DNA from: Robinsoniella sp.
GTDB lineage: Bacteria > Bacillota > Clostridia > Lachnospirales > Lachnospiraceae
Reading direction: 5' to 3'
Assembly (NCBI GenBank): GCA_022788205.1
Contig: JALEVQ010000070.1
Span: forward strand, 1-51,874
Length of the DNA stretch: 51,874 nucleotides
The notes beneath the pieces are model-generated. The model did no database searches. It was not told the DNA's origin and saw only the letters and a list, made by a program, of their open reading frames with translations. Positions 51,401 to 51,874 of this stretch are shown in pieces. The translations under genes were made by a program, and so were the position numbers. The stretch's first letter is position 1. Each line of letters opens with the position of its first letter.

Positions 51401-51874
51401 TTATGCTCCAAGTTCTGCCTCATACTCCAGAATGGTATTGACATTCTGCATCTCGACAGATGACAGCCAGTCATAAGAAAACTCCGAAGGAGAATAAAGT
51501 GGCTGATACCATGACTGGGAGTTAAAATATGACTGCAGCCATGGATCATCAAACATTCTTCCATGTCTTGCAAAAATCTCATTTCGCGCCAGATAAAGAT
51601 CATCCAGCGACATCCCCACAAGCGAATCTCTTGTCAAGATCTCACTGCTGCTGCTCGGAAGAATATAGCCTCCACCACTGTAAATCGGTTCGCCGTCATA
51701 TCCCCATCCATCTCGATACCCATCATCATACGGATCTTCCGCCTGCGGTGGCTCCATATATGGCGGCTCTGTCTGCGGTGGCTCTGTCTGCGGCGGTTCC
51801 GTCTGCGGTGGCTCTGTCTGCGGCGGTTCCGTCTGTGGCGGTTCTGTCTGCGGTGGCTCTGTCTGCGGCGGTTC
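51401..51874 (-). CDS. YARHG-domain protein, 5' end beyond window
   Basis: 158 codons are visible, open to the right edge, ending with TAA at 51401-51403. The C-terminal 85 residues carry the YARHG core (LARNEIFARHGRMFDDPWLQ), a domain common in cell-surface proteins of Firmicutes, function unclear. Before it lies DPYDDGYRDGWGYDGEP, then seven EPPQT pentapeptides running off the edge. The N-terminus, and so any signal or anchor, is not in view. It is 15 bp ahead of the amidase. Confidence 0.8.
   Translation of the reverse strand, partial: EPPQTEPPQTEPPQTEPPQTEPPQTEPPQTEPPQTEPPYMEPPQAEDPYDDGYRDGWGYDGEPIYSGGGYILPSSSSEILTRDSLVGMSLDDLYLARNEIFARHGRMFDDPWLQSYFNSQSWYQPLYSPSEFSYDWLSSVEMQNVNTILEYEAELGA
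51770..51874 (-). repeat. 15-bp coding tandem repeat (EPPQT), at least seven copies
   Basis: Each unit encodes E-P-P-Q-T with third-position variants (GAA/GAG, CCG/CCA, ACA/ACG). The array continues past the window. It forms a stiff, proline-rich stalk typical of wall-spanning linkers. Confidence 0.9.

Overview
The window is a chromosomal segment of a spore-forming Gram-positive anaerobe, most likely a Lachnospiraceae member (Clostridia). The reasons are: the sporulation genes sigE, spoIIGA, sigG, a ylmC/ymxH homologue and a Spo0E-like gene; a meso-diaminopimelate-type MurE (DNPR motif); a Firmicutes-style division and cell-wall (dcw) cluster; many TTG and GTG starts with strong Shine-Dalgarno (SD) sites; and a DUF5717/DUF5716 gene pair that I associate with Lachnospiraceae. 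Almost everything is on the minus strand. No rRNA, tRNA, CRISPR array, insertion sequence or prophage was seen, so this is mostly core genome with small accessory insertions.

Layout from left to right. 1-1734: two adjacent genes for secreted proteins sharing a repeated domain of unknown function. 1956-5453: a purC-purB-purA operon with a strong promoter and an 18-bp palindrome at its start. 5636-7990: a polar amino-acid ABC importer (binding protein, permease, ATPase) with an internal terminator after the binding protein. 8157-13816: a three-gene operon of unknown function (large beta-domain plus helical-repeat protein, degenerate Hsp70/actin-fold protein, helical protein); this is the best candidate here for an undescribed system. 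13913-18097: nrdR, a ylmC-like gene, sigG, a small-gene insertion (53-aa protein, XRE regulator, long hairpin), sigE and spoIIGA. 18301-20026: plus-strand aroE-aroD.

20212-33320: the dcw cluster. In transcription order this is rsmH, ftsL, ftsI/pbpB, spoVD-like, then mraY, murD, ftsW/spoVE, murA, ftsQ/divIB, then ftsZ. mraZ, murG and ftsA are not in it, and murE lies in the next operon. 33707-35971: lgt with a short Spo0E-like gene, and ychF. 36116-49735: a twelve-gene run murE-priA-def-fmt-zinc peptidase-rsmB-rlmN-stp-prkC-rsgA-rpe-thiN, with the gene order known from Bacillus but headed by murE. 49986-51874: a CPBP-family protease, a secreted amidase and an incomplete YARHG-domain protein with a proline/glutamine/threonine repeat.

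Together these genes make purines and peptidoglycan, build the division septum, sense wall fragments (PrkC/Stp with PASTA domains), process new proteins (Def, Fmt) and run the early and forespore sporulation sigma factors. Three small genes or gene parts are easy to miss: a 53-aa ORF at 15802-15963, a 48-aa Spo0E-like ORF at 33707-33853, and the left-edge partial gene at 1-504. All positions and motifs were read by eye; family names rest on motif recognition, not on database searches.
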